Shown: positions 17,297 to 26,176, counted from the first letter of the stretch. The stretch is DNA of 64,000 nucleotides from Gordonia aichiensis NBRC 108223 (GCF_000332975.1 NZ_BANR01000017.1:1-64000), one strand, 5' to 3'. Made by a program: numbers and translations. The notes: generated by a model from the letters alone, not told the origin.

Positions 17297-18100
17297 GTGC
17301 CTGAAGGTCATACCCTGCACCGCATCGCGCGGCGTCAACGACAGTTGTTCGACGGTCAGCGCGTTGCGGTGAGTTCACCCCAGGGTCGCTTCGCAGAGGG
17401 GGCCGCAGTCGTCGACGGGATGGTGTTCGATGACGCCCAGGTGTGGGGGAAGCATCTCGTCCAGCGCTACCGCGATCGGCGGCGTGAGCAATTGCTTCAC
17501 GTGCACCTGGGTCTCTATGGCTCATTCACCGAGCAGTTGGTGCCGATGGACGAGCCCGTCGGTCAGGTGCGGATGAGAATCGTCGGTGAGCAGAACGGCG
17601 TCGACCTGCGCGGCCCAACGGCATGCGAGTTGTACACGCCTGCCGATCTCGATGCGCTCGTCGCGCGGCTGGGGCCCGATCCATTGCGCGCCGACGCCGA
17701 TCCGCAGCGGGCATACGCGGCTATCACACGGTCGCGTCGACCGATCGGTGCGCTGCTGATGGATCAGAAGGTCATCGCGGGCGTGGGCAACGTATATCGC
17801 GCAGAAGTGTTGTTCCGCAATGGAATTGATCCCATGCGTGCGGGTACGTCTATTACCGCCGACGAGTTCGATGCGGTCTGGTCCGACCTGGTGGCGCTGA
17901 TGACGATCGGGGTTCGGCGGGGACGAATCCACGTGGTGCGTGCGGAGGACGACCACGGTGCGCCCTCATATGCGGCGAACCGTCCGCGTACCTACGTGTA
18001 TCGACGAGCGGGTGAGGCGTGCAGGATCTGCGGCAACCCCGTGGCGCATAGCGAGCTCGAGGGTCGAAACCTGTTCTGGTGTCCGGTATGTCAGTCGTGA
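17297..18100 (+). CDS. nei2: endonuclease VIII-like DNA glycosylase Nei2
   Basis: A 267-aa Fpg/Nei-family bifunctional DNA glycosylase/AP lyase, counterpart of Rv2464c (268 aa), excising oxidised pyrimidines. After the initiator it begins PEGHTLHRI, providing the catalytic Pro2 and Glu3. The H2TH region is around residues 155-205 (LLMDQKVIAGVGNVYRAEVL). The C-terminal zinc finger is C-x2-C and C-x2-C in CRICGNPVAH and FWCPVCQS. GTG 17297 gives the obligatory N-terminal proline. It lies 46 nt after rpiB. A second family member, mutM, occurs at 49.6 kb. Confidence 0.92.
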   Translation: MPEGHTLHRIARRQRQLFDGQRVAVSSPQGRFAEGAAVVDGMVFDDAQVWGKHLVQRYRDRRREQLLHVHLGLYGSFTEQLVPMDEPVGQVRMRIVGEQNGVDLRGPTACELYTPADLDALVARLGPDPLRADADPQRAYAAITRSRRPIGALLMDQKVIAGVGNVYRAEVLFRNGIDPMRAGTSITADEFDAVWSDLVALMTIGVRRGRIHVVRAEDDHGAPSYAANRPRTYVYRRAGEACRICGNPVAHSELEGRNLFWCPVCQS

Positions 18101-18176
18101 GTCCGACGCGCGACAGCAAGCAGGTGCCTTCGCCGTAGTCGTTGCCTGACGACACACAGGGATCAGGACGAGGCGA

Positions 18177-18320
18177 TCAGTGCACCCGCTGCTCGGCGCG
18201 CTGCGCCATGATCAGGAGTTCGTCGCGCTGGGACTCGGCGGCGACGCGGTTGATCCGGTCGTAGAGCCTGCGACGGTCGGAGGAGTTGTGGAGTTGTGCA
18301 CGGAATCGTGCGAAAGACAT
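18177..18320 (-). CDS. 47-aa conserved-looking small protein
   Basis: A minus-strand frame from ATG 18320 to TGA 18177 encodes 47 residues: MSFARFRAQLHNSSDRRRLY then DRINRVAAESQRDELLIMAQ and a short tail. The composition (amphipathic helix, Arg/Glu/Gln rich, no rare-frame signs) looks like a genuine small protein. It reminds me of short conserved helical proteins in Mycobacteriales, but I cannot name a family. Upstream (18321-18533) is a more AT-rich stretch that could hold its promoter and that of the divergent hydrolase. Function unknown. Confidence 0.55.
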   Translation of the reverse strand: MSFARFRAQLHNSSDRRRLYDRINRVAAESQRDELLIMAQRAEQRVH

Positions 18321-18533
18321 CGGTAACGCTGCTTTCTCATATCGAGGATTGTGATCGGATGCATCGAGTGGTGCGTGGCATCTAAGTGTCGTGCCGCTCG
18401 TGCTATGTCAATTCTTCGCGTTAACTCTGTGTAAATCAACCGGAACCGACGTGATCTACGCGACCTCTGACCTGCGCTCTTTCCGCCAGACCTCACAGCG
18501 AAAGCTCAGCGTCGATAAGCGCTTCTCTCATCG

Positions 18534-19535
18534 ATGGCGACGACCATCGAGTTCATGCACACCATCGACTCGGCAGACGCATGCCCTCGTGCGGAGCGAC
18601 GCGTAGCCGTAGGCGCCGGCATGGCCTCCACGCCCAACCGTCGGATCACCGTGCTGGCGGTCGGTGGCACGGGCGAGTCATACCAGGGAGATTCGCGCAC
18701 AACGGTGACCGGAATGCTAGCCGCCGTCACCGCAGACCTCGACGAGCGTTTCGTTCCTCGATGGGTCGGGTACCCGGCCAGCTATGGGCCGGCGACAGGC
18801 AAAGGCGGCATCAGTTATGCCGACAGCGTCGCCCAGGGCGTCCGTTCGCTGCGCCGGGCAGTCGAGGACTCTGCGGGGCCGGTGATGATCGTCGGGTACT
18901 CGCAGGGGGCCGTCGTCGTTCGACACTGCGTGCACGAACTCGAACGTGACGGTGATTCGTCGGTCGATCGAATTCTGGGGCTCGGTTTCGTGGCGGATCC
19001 GCACCAGCCGCCCGGCGTGGTGTCGCGATGTGCGGGCTGGGGTGTCGCAGGTGAAGGGCCACCCCTGCCCGACCGGATTCCCGCGTGGTGGGTGGGCGCC
19101 CCGACCGACATGATCTGCAATGCCGAGCCGGATTCGTTGATCCGCGACATCGCCGACCTCACCGGCTCGCTCGAGTTCCATCGGCCCCTCAGATGGATTC
19201 ACGACATGTTGGTCGTGGTGCGGGACAATGCGTTTCAGAATGCAGCGCGCACCTCGCTGCGCCCCGCACAGTGGAGTCGCGATGTGCATCGCCTGCGCGC
19301 GGCCGCGCGGGCGGTGCGCCGATACCTACCTGCACTCATCGTCTGGCACAGTCTCGTGATCACGAATCGTGACGGGGGCAGGCATACGGCGTATTGCAGT
19401 GAGCCGTATCGCCGTCTCGCGACGGCACCGGACACGACGGGCTGCCAGGAGTTGGCCCAGTGGTTACAGGTCGGCGCAACGTTCGCGCCGTTGCACGCCT
19501 CGAGTCGTGCGAACGCCGCCGCTGAGCGACACTGA
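18534..19535 (+). CDS. LysB/PE-PPE-like serine hydrolase (cutinase-type alpha/beta fold)
   Basis: A 333-aa alpha/beta-hydrolase. The core starts at [14 protein letters not shown]. The nucleophile elbow is GYSQGA with Ser about 123, a plausible Asp lies in [14 protein letters not shown] and a His in [12 protein letters not shown]. This G-Y-S-Q-G pattern with a downstream D..C segment is shared by cutinases, PE-PPE-domain hydrolases and phage Lysin B (mycolylarabinogalactan esterase). No signal peptide is seen. The start is uncertain: ATG 18534 has no ribosome site, and ATG 18621 (MASTPNRR) would remove 29 non-conserved residues. It is not present here in M. tuberculosis. The substrate is unknown; a mycolyl or long-chain ester is a reasonable guess. 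Confidence 0.72.
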   Translation: MATTIEFMHTIDSADACPRAERRVAVGAGMASTPNRRITVLAVGGTGESYQGDSRTTVTGMLAAVTADLDERFVPRWVGYPASYGPATGKGGISYADSVAQGVRSLRRAVEDSAGPVMIVGYSQGAVVVRHCVHELERDGDSSVDRILGLGFVADPHQPPGVVSRCAGWGVAGEGPPLPDRIPAWWVGAPTDMICNAEPDSLIRDIADLTGSLEFHRPLRWIHDMLVVVRDNAFQNAARTSLRPAQWSRDVHRLRAAARAVRRYLPALIVWHSLVITNRDGGRHTAYCSEPYRRLATAPDTTGCQELAQWLQVGATFAPLHASSRANAAAERH

Positions 19536-19587
19536 TCACAGGCCCACGACGGGTCGTCAGGCCAGAGACGAGCGAAAGACTGGGCGC

Positions 19588-21039
19588 GTGGATCATTTCG
19601 ACATCGTTGTCATCGGCTCCGGACCGGCCGGACAGAAGGCTGCCATCGCAGCGGCGAAGTTGGGCAAGCGAGCGGCAATCGTGGAGCGCCGCAACATGGT
19701 TGGTGGTGTGTGTATCAACACCGGCACGATCCCCTCCAAGACGTTACGTGAGGCCGTCCTGTATCTGACCGGCCTCAACCAGCGGGAGATGTACGGCGAA
19801 TCGTATCGACTGAAGTCGGATATAACGGTCACGGATCTCTCGGCACGGACCACGCATGTCGTGGGCAAGGAGATCGACGTCATCCAGAGCCAGCTCGCCC
19901 GCAACGGCGTGACCATGTTGCTCGGCAGCGCATATTTCATCAGCCCGAACGAGATCGCGATCGAGGATGCCACGGGCGATCTCAAACACGTCAGCGCCGA
20001 CAAGTTCGTGATCGCTGTCGGCACGAGGCCTGCGCGCCCGCCTTCTGTCGACTTCGACGGCACGACCGTCGTCGACTCCGACCAGATCCTGGCCCTTGAC
20101 CGGGTTCCGCGGTCGATGGTGGTGGTCGGCGCCGGCGTCATCGGCATCGAGTACGCCTCGATGTTCGCGGCGCTCGGCACAAAGGTGACCGTCATCGAGC
20201 AGCGTCCCACGATGCTCGACTTCTGTGATCGCGAGATCGTGGAGGCACTGCAGTACCAGCTGCGCGAACGGGGCGTGACGTTCCGGTTCGGCGAGCACGT
20301 GCAGACCGTCGAGACCCATCCTTCGGGAACGTTGACGATCCTGGCGTCGGGAAAGAAGATCCCCGCCGACACCGTGCTGTACTCCGCAGGCCGCCAAGGC
20401 GTATCCGACGAGCTGAGGGTCGAAGCGGCCGGTTTGACCGCGGACAAGCGGGGCAGGCTCACCGTGGACGCCGACTTCCGTACCGAGGTCGACCACATCT
20501 ATGCGGTCGGCGACATCATCGGCTTCCCGGCGCTGGCGGCGACGTCGATGGAGCAGGGGAGGCGTGCGACCTACCATGCGTTCGACGAACCGGTCGGGGC
20601 GACCGACGACAACCTGCAACCCATCGGCATCTACGCGATTCCGGAGATCAGCTTCGTCGGCAGGACCGAAGACCAGTTGACCTCGGCCAATGTGCCGTTC
20701 GAGGTCGGTGTCGCGCGATACCGGGAACTGGCGAGGGGCGCGATCATGGGTGATTCGTACGGGCTGCTCAAGCTGCTGGTACACGCAGAGGAACGCACCC
20801 TGCTCGGCGTGCATGCGTTCGGTAGCAACGCCGCCGAGCTGGTTCACATCGGACAGACGGTGATGGGGCTGAGCGGGAAGATCGACTATCTCGTCGACGC
20901 CGTGTTCAACTACCCGACCCTGGCGGAGGGCTACAAGGTGGCGGCTCTCGATGCGTCGAACAAGATGCGCGCGATTGCCCGGGTGCGGGCCGAGGGCAAC
21001 AGGATGGATCTCGACGTCGGGAGCGGAAGTCTTGTCTGA
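19588..21039 (+). CDS. sthA: soluble pyridine nucleotide transhydrogenase
   Basis: A 483-aa flavoprotein of the disulphide-reductase family that transfers hydride between NADPH and NAD+. The FAD-binding motif [10 protein letters not shown] is near the N-terminus. [19 protein letters not shown] shows the SthA feature, Thr in place of the second redox cysteine, so it is not a disulphide reductase. The NAD(P) motif [15 protein letters not shown] and the C-terminal dimerisation domain are present. GTG 19588 ([12 protein letters not shown]) fits the family; the frame is open further upstream but overlaps the hydrolase. A strong terminator follows. Rv2713 is the M. tuberculosis counterpart, elsewhere in that genome. 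Confidence 0.92.
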   Translation: MDHFDIVVIGSGPAGQKAAIAAAKLGKRAAIVERRNMVGGVCINTGTIPSKTLREAVLYLTGLNQREMYGESYRLKSDITVTDLSARTTHVVGKEIDVIQSQLARNGVTMLLGSAYFISPNEIAIEDATGDLKHVSADKFVIAVGTRPARPPSVDFDGTTVVDSDQILALDRVPRSMVVVGAGVIGIEYASMFAALGTKVTVIEQRPTMLDFCDREIVEALQYQLRERGVTFRFGEHVQTVETHPSGTLTILASGKKIPADTVLYSAGRQGVSDELRVEAAGLTADKRGRLTVDADFRTEVDHIYAVGDIIGFPALAATSMEQGRRATYHAFDEPVGATDDNLQPIGIYAIPEISFVGRTEDQLTSANVPFEVGVARYRELARGAIMGDSYGLLKLLVHAEERTLLGVHAFGSNAAELVHIGQTVMGLSGKIDYLVDAVFNYPTLAEGYKVAALDASNKMRAIARVRAEGNRMDLDVGSGSLV

Positions 21040-21078
21040 ACCGCGGTGACGCGGCGCGTCGCCGCCCGAATTCAGAAG

Positions 21079-21123
21079 ACGGGAGAGGTCCTGGGTCCGT
21101 ATCGGACCCGGGACCTCTCCCGT
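21079..21123. terminator. bidirectional terminator between sthA and the L,D-transpeptidase
   Basis: A 20-bp stem (21079-21098 with 21104-21123, one G-U wobble on the plus strand) with a 5-nt loop GTATC. It lies between convergent genes and should end both transcripts. Confidence 0.85.
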
Positions 21124-21155
21124 ATGTCTGTGAAATCAGACGTCAGACCGCGTGA

Positions 21156-21863
21156 TCAGTTGCCGTCGTACTGGCCACCGACCGTGCCACGGACGACGAT
21201 CGGAGTGCCCTGCGGAATGGTGTCGTAGACCCACTTGCCGTTCTCGGTGCTGATGTTGATGCAGCCGTGGCTCACGTTGCTGTTGCCCTGCTGCGCGACC
21301 GACCACGGTGCGGCGTGGATGAAGATGCCGTCGCTCGACATACGGGTGGCCCAGTAGACGTCGGTGCGGTAGCCCTCCGGCGAGTCGACCGGCACGCCGT
21401 AGGTGGACGAGTCCATCACGATGTGCTGGTACTTCTCACGGGTGTGGTAGACGCCGTTGGGCGTCGGGTGCGCGTTGGAACCCATCGAGATCGGCATCTT
21501 CTTGACGAATTTGCCGTCCTTCCACCAGTAGATGGTGTGGTCGCCGTCGGTCGCCAGCGCGACCCACCCGGTCGACGTCTTCACGTTCGGGATCGCCGGA
21601 ACACCCGGTGTCTCTTCGGTGGTCGTCGGGGGAGGGGTGGTGGTCTTGGGGGCCGGCGCAGGAGTGGTCTGCTTCGGCGGGGTCGGCAGTCCCGGGATGT
21701 TGTCGGGGACCTCGACCGGCGGAAGGCCGGGCACGACGGTGACGGGCGTTGCCTGGGCAATGGCCGGCGCAGCGAGCGCAACGGCGATCATGCCGATCAC
21801 TGCGGCGAGAAGTCCGCGGACGACGCCCTTACGGCGACGTTGGGACGAAGTTGTGTTCAGCAC
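21156..21863 (-). CDS. secreted L,D-transpeptidase (YkuD domain)
   Basis: A 235-aa exported peptidoglycan cross-linking enzyme forming 3-3 bonds. The N-terminus has a twin-arginine-free signal peptide (RRRKGVVRGLL then AAVIGMIAVALAAPAIAQA), followed by a Pro/Thr-rich linker (about residues 45-95). The YkuD domain ends with the catalytic motif SHGCINIS, with the upstream conserved His in IFIHAAPW. It lacks the Ig-like domains of the larger mycobacterial Ldts, so it resembles short YkuD proteins. The start is uncertain between GTG 21863 and TTG 21875; GAAGG sits 1 nt before the TTG and 13 nt before the GTG. A CRP-type site lies about 190 bp upstream. Confidence 0.88.
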   Translation of the reverse strand: MLNTTSSQRRRKGVVRGLLAAVIGMIAVALAAPAIAQATPVTVVPGLPPVEVPDNIPGLPTPPKQTTPAPAPKTTTPPPTTTEETPGVPAIPNVKTSTGWVALATDGDHTIYWWKDGKFVKKMPISMGSNAHPTPNGVYHTREKYQHIVMDSSTYGVPVDSPEGYRTDVYWATRMSSDGIFIHAAPWSVAQQGNSNVSHGCINISTENGKWVYDTIPQGTPIVVRGTVGGQYDGN

Positions 21864-22043
21864 GGGTGTTCGCAAACCTTCGTTCTCGGGACAAATGGTG
21901 GACGCACCCCCTCATGCGCCGCGACCATCGTTACATAACCGTTGTCTTCGGTTCAAAGGAAAACGCAGGCGCTGGGGCGTTGCGGTCTCGCATCGGTGCT
22001 TCGATACCGCAAAAGGGGAGGTAGTCGGAGGGCCCATAGAATA

Positions 22044-22059
22044 TGTGACACCCATCACA
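22044..22059. promoter_or_regulatory. CRP-type operator, perfect TGTGA-N6-TCACA
   Basis: TGTGACACCCATCACA matches the CRP/Cmr consensus at all ten defined positions. It lies between the L,D-transpeptidase gene (start 21863, minus) and the 3' end of the zinc-ribbon gene. The most likely target is the transpeptidase promoter. cAMP-CRP recognises this palindrome in mycobacteria (established); use here is inferred. Confidence 0.65.
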
Positions 22060-22110
22060 CTTTGTGAAATCGACGCACAGAAGGTCTCGAAAGGGCTGCG
22101 GCACCGTGGT

Positions 22111-22308
22111 TTACGCGGGCTGTCCCTGGGTTCTCGAGCGTTCGGTTCGTAGGTGCACGGCGGGCTCTGCGCATGCCTCGTTGCGGCAGACGAGCATGGC
22201 GTCGACCCGTGGGGTGCCGCTGTCGGAGGTGGTGACGTCGCGGCGAAAGAATAGGGGTGCTCCGCAGCTGGAGCACCTTCGCGGGGTCTTGGAGTAGCTG
22301 GAGGACAT
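22111..22308 (-). CDS. small zinc-ribbon protein
   Basis: A 65-aa protein with two Cys pairs, RRCSSCGAPLFF and LVCRNEACAE, a four-cysteine zinc-ribbon spacing. It starts at ATG 22308 six nt after a TAGCCT -10 element, with no ribosome site, suggesting a leaderless mRNA. A CRP-like site overlaps the -35 region. The C-terminus is basic and hydrophilic. Such small ribbons often bind nucleic acid or proteins; the function is not known and I cannot assign a family. Confidence 0.65.
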   Translation of the reverse strand: MSSSYSKTPRRCSSCGAPLFFRRDVTTSDSGTPRVDAMLVCRNEACAEPAVHLRTERSRTQGQPA

Positions 22309-22314
22309 GGATTC

Positions 22315-22320
22315 AGGCTA
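22315..22320 (-). promoter_or_regulatory. -10 element of the zinc-ribbon gene
   Basis: TAGCCT (TANNNT type) on the minus strand ends 6 nt before the ATG at 22308, so transcription should begin at or next to the A of the start codon. Confidence 0.5.
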
Positions 22321-22329
22321 CACCGGTAG

Positions 22330-22345
22330 TGTGTTCTGGATCACA
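22330..22345. promoter_or_regulatory. CRP-like operator overlapping the zinc-ribbon promoter
   Basis: TGTGTTCTGGATCACA matches TGTGA-N6-TCACA at 9 of 10 positions. Its centre is about 29 bp upstream of the predicted start point, over the -35 region, a position more typical of repression than of class II activation. Confidence 0.5.
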
Positions 22346-22378
22346 CAAAAGATCGGGAGGTGCTGGACGGCCGCACAC

Positions 22379-22415
22379 GAGAAGAGGCCAGAGGGAATCC
22401 CTCTGGCCTCTTCTC
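22379..22415 (-). terminator. terminator of tRNA-Gly
   Basis: A perfect 17-bp stem (22379-22395 with 22399-22415) with a 3-nt loop, directly downstream of the minus-strand tRNA-Gly. No U-run is seen, but the stem is long and GC-rich. Confidence 0.75.
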
Positions 22416-22417
22416 AG

Positions 22418-22488
22418 AGCGGGTGACGGGAATCGAACCCGCGTAGCTAGTTTGGAAGACTAGGGCTCTACCATTGAGCTACACCCGC
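22418..22488 (-). tRNA. tRNA-Gly (anticodon TCC)
   Basis: A 71-nt cloverleaf on the minus strand. The acceptor stem GCGGGTG/CACCCGC is perfect. The anticodon loop CTTCCAA sits between stem halves CTAGT and ACTAG, giving anticodon TCC. The T-arm is CGGGTTCGATTCCCG. Discriminator T, no encoded CCA. A strong hairpin terminator follows immediately. Confidence 0.95.
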
Positions 22489-22750
22489 GTGCTGTCGCTC
22501 AGCGGCAGCGCATGTGACTGTACCCAATCACTGCGCCGTATCGAAATCGGCCCCGCGCGAGTCAGGCCCGCATGACCGATGCGCCGGTCGTATCCAGCAC
22601 GGTGTCGTCCCCAGAGATTGCTCTCCCGAGGACCGGATTCGGCTACTCCACGGAGGCCACGTACTATCTTCTGTTGGCCCTGCTCGTCAGGGAACCGACA
22701 GCTCCGAACCCGGGGTCGTCGGGGCCGCGGTGACACGTAATCGGGGCCAC

Positions 22751-22824
22751 CGGGATGTGGCGCAGCTTGGTAGCGCATCCGCTTTGGGAGCGGAGGGTCG
22801 CAGGTTCAAATCCTGTCATCCCGA
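22751..22824 (+). tRNA. tRNA-Pro (anticodon TGG)
   Basis: A 74-nt cloverleaf. The acceptor CGGGATG pairs with CATCCCG. The anticodon stem TCCGC/GCGGA encloses the loop TTTGGGA, anticodon TGG. The T-arm is GCAGGTTCAAATCCTGT. Discriminator A, no encoded CCA. The 262 nt between this tRNA and tRNA-Gly hold nothing else I can support. Confidence 0.95.
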
Positions 22825-22855
22825 CCGATCAGGACAAGGCCGACCGATCAGGACA
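22821..22855 (+). repeat. tandem 16-bp repeat after tRNA-Pro
   Basis: The 16-mer CCGACCGATCAGGACA occurs at 22821-22836 and again at 22840-22855, separated by AGG. A partial third copy starts with CCGACCGGTCC near 22858. The first copy begins within the tRNA 3' end. It may be a small duplication from tRNA 3'-end slippage or a relic of insertion. Confidence 0.7.
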
Positions 22856-22932
22856 GGCCGACCGGTCCGCAAACCGCGGGGCCGTACCCGTGACGACAGC
22901 GTACGAGACGTACATATAAGGAGCATTCAGGC

Positions 22933-24318
22933 GTGAAGAGCACTGTCGAGCAACTCAGCCCGACCCGAGTGAAGCTCAATGTCGAGGTGCCGTTCGAGGA
23001 ACTCTCGGGCGACTTCGACCGGGCATACCGCTCGCTGGCACAGCAGATCCGTATCCCCGGCTTCCGGCCCGGGAAGGCGCCGGCCAAGCTGATCGAGGCT
23101 CGGGTCGGTCGCGACTCGATCCTCGCCCAGGTGGTCAACGACGCGCTGCCGGGCAAGTACTCGGAAGCCGTTGCCGAGACCGAGACCAAGGCGATCGGTC
23201 AGCCGGAGATCGACCTGTCCGAGCTCAAGTACGGCGAGAGCATCAGCTTCACCGCGGAGGTCGACGTCCGACCGGAGATCGAGCTTCCCGACTACTCGAC
23301 GCTGGCCGTCGAGGTCGACGCCGTCGCCGAGGACGAGGACGCAGTCAATGAGCAGCTCGAGGGCCTGCGCGGGCGGTTCGGCACCCTCAAGGGGGTCGAT
23401 CGCGCAGTCGAGAACGGCGATCACGTCTCGATTGATCTCTCGGCGACCGTCGACGGCGAGAACGTCGAGGATGCGTCGACCGAAGGGCTGTCGCACGAGG
23501 TCGGCTCGGGGCAGCTCATCGAGGGGCTCGACGAGGCTCTCGTCGGTCTGAAGGCGGGCGAGTCGACGACCTTCACCACCAAACTCGTCGCGGGTGAGCA
23601 CGCCGGGGCGGACGCCGAGGTCACCGTCAAGGTGAACTCGGTCAAGGAGCGCGAGCTGCCCGAACTCGACGACGAGTTCGCCCAGATGGCCTCCGAGTTC
23701 GACACCGTCGACGAGCTCCGCGAGTCGATCGTCGAGCGTGTGGAGCAGTCGAAGCGCTTCGACCAGGCCAACGCCATTCGTGATGCCGTGCTCGACAAAC
23801 TTCTCGACACCGTCGAGATCCCGTTGCCCGAGAACGTCGTGCAGGCCGAGGTCGACGGTCAGCTCGAGCAGGTGCTGCACAGCATCGGCCACGACGACGC
23901 GGTCTTCGAGCAGTTGCTCGAGGCGCAGGGCACCACGCGCGAAGAGTTCGAGAAGAATGCTCGCGAGTCGGCCGAGAAGTCGGTGCGCACGCAGCTGCTC
24001 CTCGACGCCATTGCCGAACAGCAGGACACCGAGGTCAGCCAGGATGAGCTGACCCAGCAGATTCTCTTCCAGGCACAGCGCTACGGTATGGCCCCGCAGG
24101 AATTCATCCAGCAGCTGACCCAGGCGAACCAGGTCGGCGCCGTGTACGCCGACGTGCGCCGCGGCAAGGCTCTGGCCGGGATCGTCGACGAGGTGACCGT
24201 CACCGACTCCGACGGCAACACCGTCGACACCGCCGAGTTCTTCGGTGGGGGCGACGCCGAAGCCGACGCGTCGGCAACTGACGAGTCGGATGCCGAGGAG
24301 AAGAGCAGCGACGCCTGA
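22933..24318 (+). CDS. tig: trigger factor, ribosome-associated chaperone
   Basis: A 461-aa trigger factor (Rv2462c is 466 aa), which docks at the ribosome exit tunnel and has peptidyl-prolyl isomerase activity. The N-terminal ribosome-binding signature lies in RIPGFRPGKAP (about residues 38-48). The FKBP domain covers about 155-245 (VENGDHVSIDLSATVDGE), and the rest is the helical C-terminal cradle. The last about 30 residues are acidic and Ser/Ala rich. GTG 22933 has AAGGAG (22918-22923) at ideal spacing. It is followed by its own terminator, then the clpP genes, the conserved actinobacterial order. Confidence 0.96.
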   Translation: MKSTVEQLSPTRVKLNVEVPFEELSGDFDRAYRSLAQQIRIPGFRPGKAPAKLIEARVGRDSILAQVVNDALPGKYSEAVAETETKAIGQPEIDLSELKYGESISFTAEVDVRPEIELPDYSTLAVEVDAVAEDEDAVNEQLEGLRGRFGTLKGVDRAVENGDHVSIDLSATVDGENVEDASTEGLSHEVGSGQLIEGLDEALVGLKAGESTTFTTKLVAGEHAGADAEVTVKVNSVKERELPELDDEFAQMASEFDTVDELRESIVERVEQSKRFDQANAIRDAVLDKLLDTVEIPLPENVVQAEVDGQLEQVLHSIGHDDAVFEQLLEAQGTTREEFEKNARESAEKSVRTQLLLDAIAEQQDTEVSQDELTQQILFQAQRYGMAPQEFIQQLTQANQVGAVYADVRRGKALAGIVDEVTVTDSDGNTVDTAEFFGGGDAEADASATDESDAEEKSSDA

Positions 24319-24339
24319 GCTTTCTCGACGAGAGAAGTG

Positions 24340-24375
24340 ACAGCCGGATCCTGGGCCATGCCCGGGGCCGGCTGT
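24340..24375 (+). terminator. terminator after tig
   Basis: The outer stem ACAGCCGG/CCGGCTGT (24340-24347 with 24368-24375) and inner stem CTGGG/CCCGG are separated by a small internal loop, followed by a pyrimidine-rich TCTGCTCTC stretch. Confidence 0.6.
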
Positions 24376-24536
24376 TCTGCTCTCAGCGAATAGGGGTGTC
24401 ATCGGCGGTGTCGGGTCGCGCCGATTGACTACTGTCGGTGAGGACGATCCGAAGAACTCGAGATCACCAAGCACACGGGTCCCGGTGTCGCCGGGGCGCG
24501 GATGACAGACCACAAACGACAGACAAGGTGGGAACC

Positions 24537-25142
24537 GTGAGCAAGCCGACCATTTACACACCCTCGATGAGTTCAGGAGTCGCCGGGCTTAACCTGAGCG
24601 ATTCGGTGTTCGAGCGGCTGCTGCGCGAGCGGATCATCTTCCTGGGCACGCAGGTCGACGACGACATCGCGAATAAGTTGTGCGCGCAGATCCTGCTGCT
24701 CTCGGCCGAGGATCCGACGCGCGACATCCACATGTACATCAACTCGCCCGGCGGTTCCGTTACCGCGGGCATGGCGATCTTCGACACGATGGAACTCGCC
24801 GAGTGCGACATCGCGACGTACGCAATGGGTCTCGCGGCGTCGATGGGGCAGTTCCTGCTCACCGCGGGTGCCAAGGGCAAGCGTTACGCCCTGCCGCACG
24901 CGCGCATCATGATGCATCAGCCGTCGGCGGGTATCGGTGGTACGGCAGCGGATATCGCGATCCAGGCCGAGCAGTTCGCAACCATCAAGAAGCAGATGAA
25001 CGAGCTCAATGCCGAACACACCGGCCAGACCGTGGAGCAGATCGAGATCGACGCCGATCGCGACAAGTGGTTCACCGCCGACGCGGCCAAGGAGTACGGC
25101 CTTGTCGACCACGTGATCTCGCGAACCAGGAACGCGTCGTAG
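24537..25142 (+). CDS. clpP1: ATP-dependent Clp protease proteolytic subunit ClpP1
   Basis: A 201-aa serine peptidase subunit, counterpart of Rv2461c (200 aa). The catalytic triad by position is Ser102 (GLAASMGQ), His127 (ARIMMHQPS) and Asp176 (ADRDKWF). [11 protein letters not shown] supplies the substrate-binding strand. Actinobacterial ClpP1 works as a mixed tetradecamer with ClpP2, fed by ClpX or ClpC1 (established). GTG 24537 has AGGTGG upstream; the frame stays open earlier but lacks a good start. The promoter should lie in 24376-24536; TTGACT at 24425 is a candidate -35. Confidence 0.96.
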   Translation: MSKPTIYTPSMSSGVAGLNLSDSVFERLLRERIIFLGTQVDDDIANKLCAQILLLSAEDPTRDIHMYINSPGGSVTAGMAIFDTMELAECDIATYAMGLAASMGQFLLTAGAKGKRYALPHARIMMHQPSAGIGGTAADIAIQAEQFATIKKQMNELNAEHTGQTVEQIEIDADRDKWFTADAAKEYGLVDHVISRTRNAS

Positions 25143-25214
25143 ATCGACCGTTTCGCTGAAGCGATCACCCACCGTCGAGTTCACCCGTCACCTCACACTT
25201 TCACGGAGCAGACC

Positions 25215-25904
25215 ATGACCAACATGTACGACTCGCTGTCGGCCGACGTCGCCGCAGGTATTCCCGCTGCGGCGCTCGCGCTGAAGAACATCGAAATGCG
25301 TTACATCCTCCCGCAATTCATCGAGCACACTCCTAATGGCCAGCGGCAGTACGACCCGTACGCGAAGCTGTTCGAGGAGCGCATCGTCTTCGTCGGGACC
25401 CCGATCGATCAGACGGTTGCCAACGACGTGATGGCGCAGCTGCTCGTGCTCGAGTCCCAGGACCCTGACCGCGACATCACGATGTACATCAATTCGCCGG
25501 GCGGAAGCGTGCCGGACATGCTCGCCATCTACGACACGATGCAGTACGTCCACTGCGACATCGTGACCGTCTGCCTCGGTGAGGCGGCGTCGGCTGCTGC
25601 GATCCTGCTCGCGGGCGGCAGCCCCGGTAAGCGCGCTGCACTGCCCAACGCAACCATCTTGATCCACCAGCCGCGCACCGGTGGCGCCTTCCAGGGCCAG
25701 GTGTCCGATCTCGAGATCCAGGCTGCGGAGATCGAGCGCATCCGCAACAGGCTCGACGAGATCCTTGCCGGACACACCGGGCAGAGCAAGGAGAAGATCC
25801 GCAAGGACACCGATCGCGACAACATTCTGACGGCCGATCAGGCCAAGGAATACGGGATCGTGGACGAGGTGTTCGAGTACCGGAAGAAGTCGCTCAAGAA
25901 GTAG
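25215..25904 (+). CDS. clpP2: ATP-dependent Clp protease proteolytic subunit ClpP2
   Basis: A 229-aa paralogue of ClpP1, counterpart of Rv2460c (214 aa), so slightly longer at the N-terminus. Triad: Ser126 (LGEAASAAA), His151 (ILIHQPR) and Asp202 (TDRDNIL). It follows clpP1 by 72 nt; ATG 25215 has ACGGAG upstream. In mycobacteria ClpP1 and ClpP2 are both essential and form hetero-oligomeric rings. Confidence 0.96.
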   Translation: MTNMYDSLSADVAAGIPAAALALKNIEMRYILPQFIEHTPNGQRQYDPYAKLFEERIVFVGTPIDQTVANDVMAQLLVLESQDPDRDITMYINSPGGSVPDMLAIYDTMQYVHCDIVTVCLGEAASAAAILLAGGSPGKRAALPNATILIHQPRTGGAFQGQVSDLEIQAAEIERIRNRLDEILAGHTGQSKEKIRKDTDRDNILTADQAKEYGIVDEVFEYRKKSLKK

Positions 25905-26176
25905 CGACACACCCGCGAGGTTCCCCGGGGCGGTGCGGGACAAGGGGCATGCTGAGTGCCGCACCGCTCGGGCGAGCAGGTGGTCGGAGGCGTCGAAACT
26001 CGTTGACGACATTTGCTCTTATCGGTCGAAGTTATGTCCACGCGCGGGTACCGTCGTGATATCGGGCGATCCTGCGTGAAGCGATGGTCCGCGTCCGACT
26101 GCCTCTGCAACGGGTTCTTCGAGACGACACGGCGATACGGCAGCACGGCAAGCAAGGGAAGTAGGTACAGCGCGCG

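Noticed and set aside
22927..24561. Long open frame antisense to tig (about 540 codons)
   Set aside because: It mirrors the GC-rich codon pattern of tig, its product is low-complexity (Leu/Asp/Arg/Gly/Val runs), and tig is certain.
25143..25214. ClgR-type operator between clpP1 and clpP2 (CGCTGAAGCG)
   Set aside because: The inverted half-sites are one base too close for the ClgR consensus and it lies between the two genes rather than at the operon promoter.
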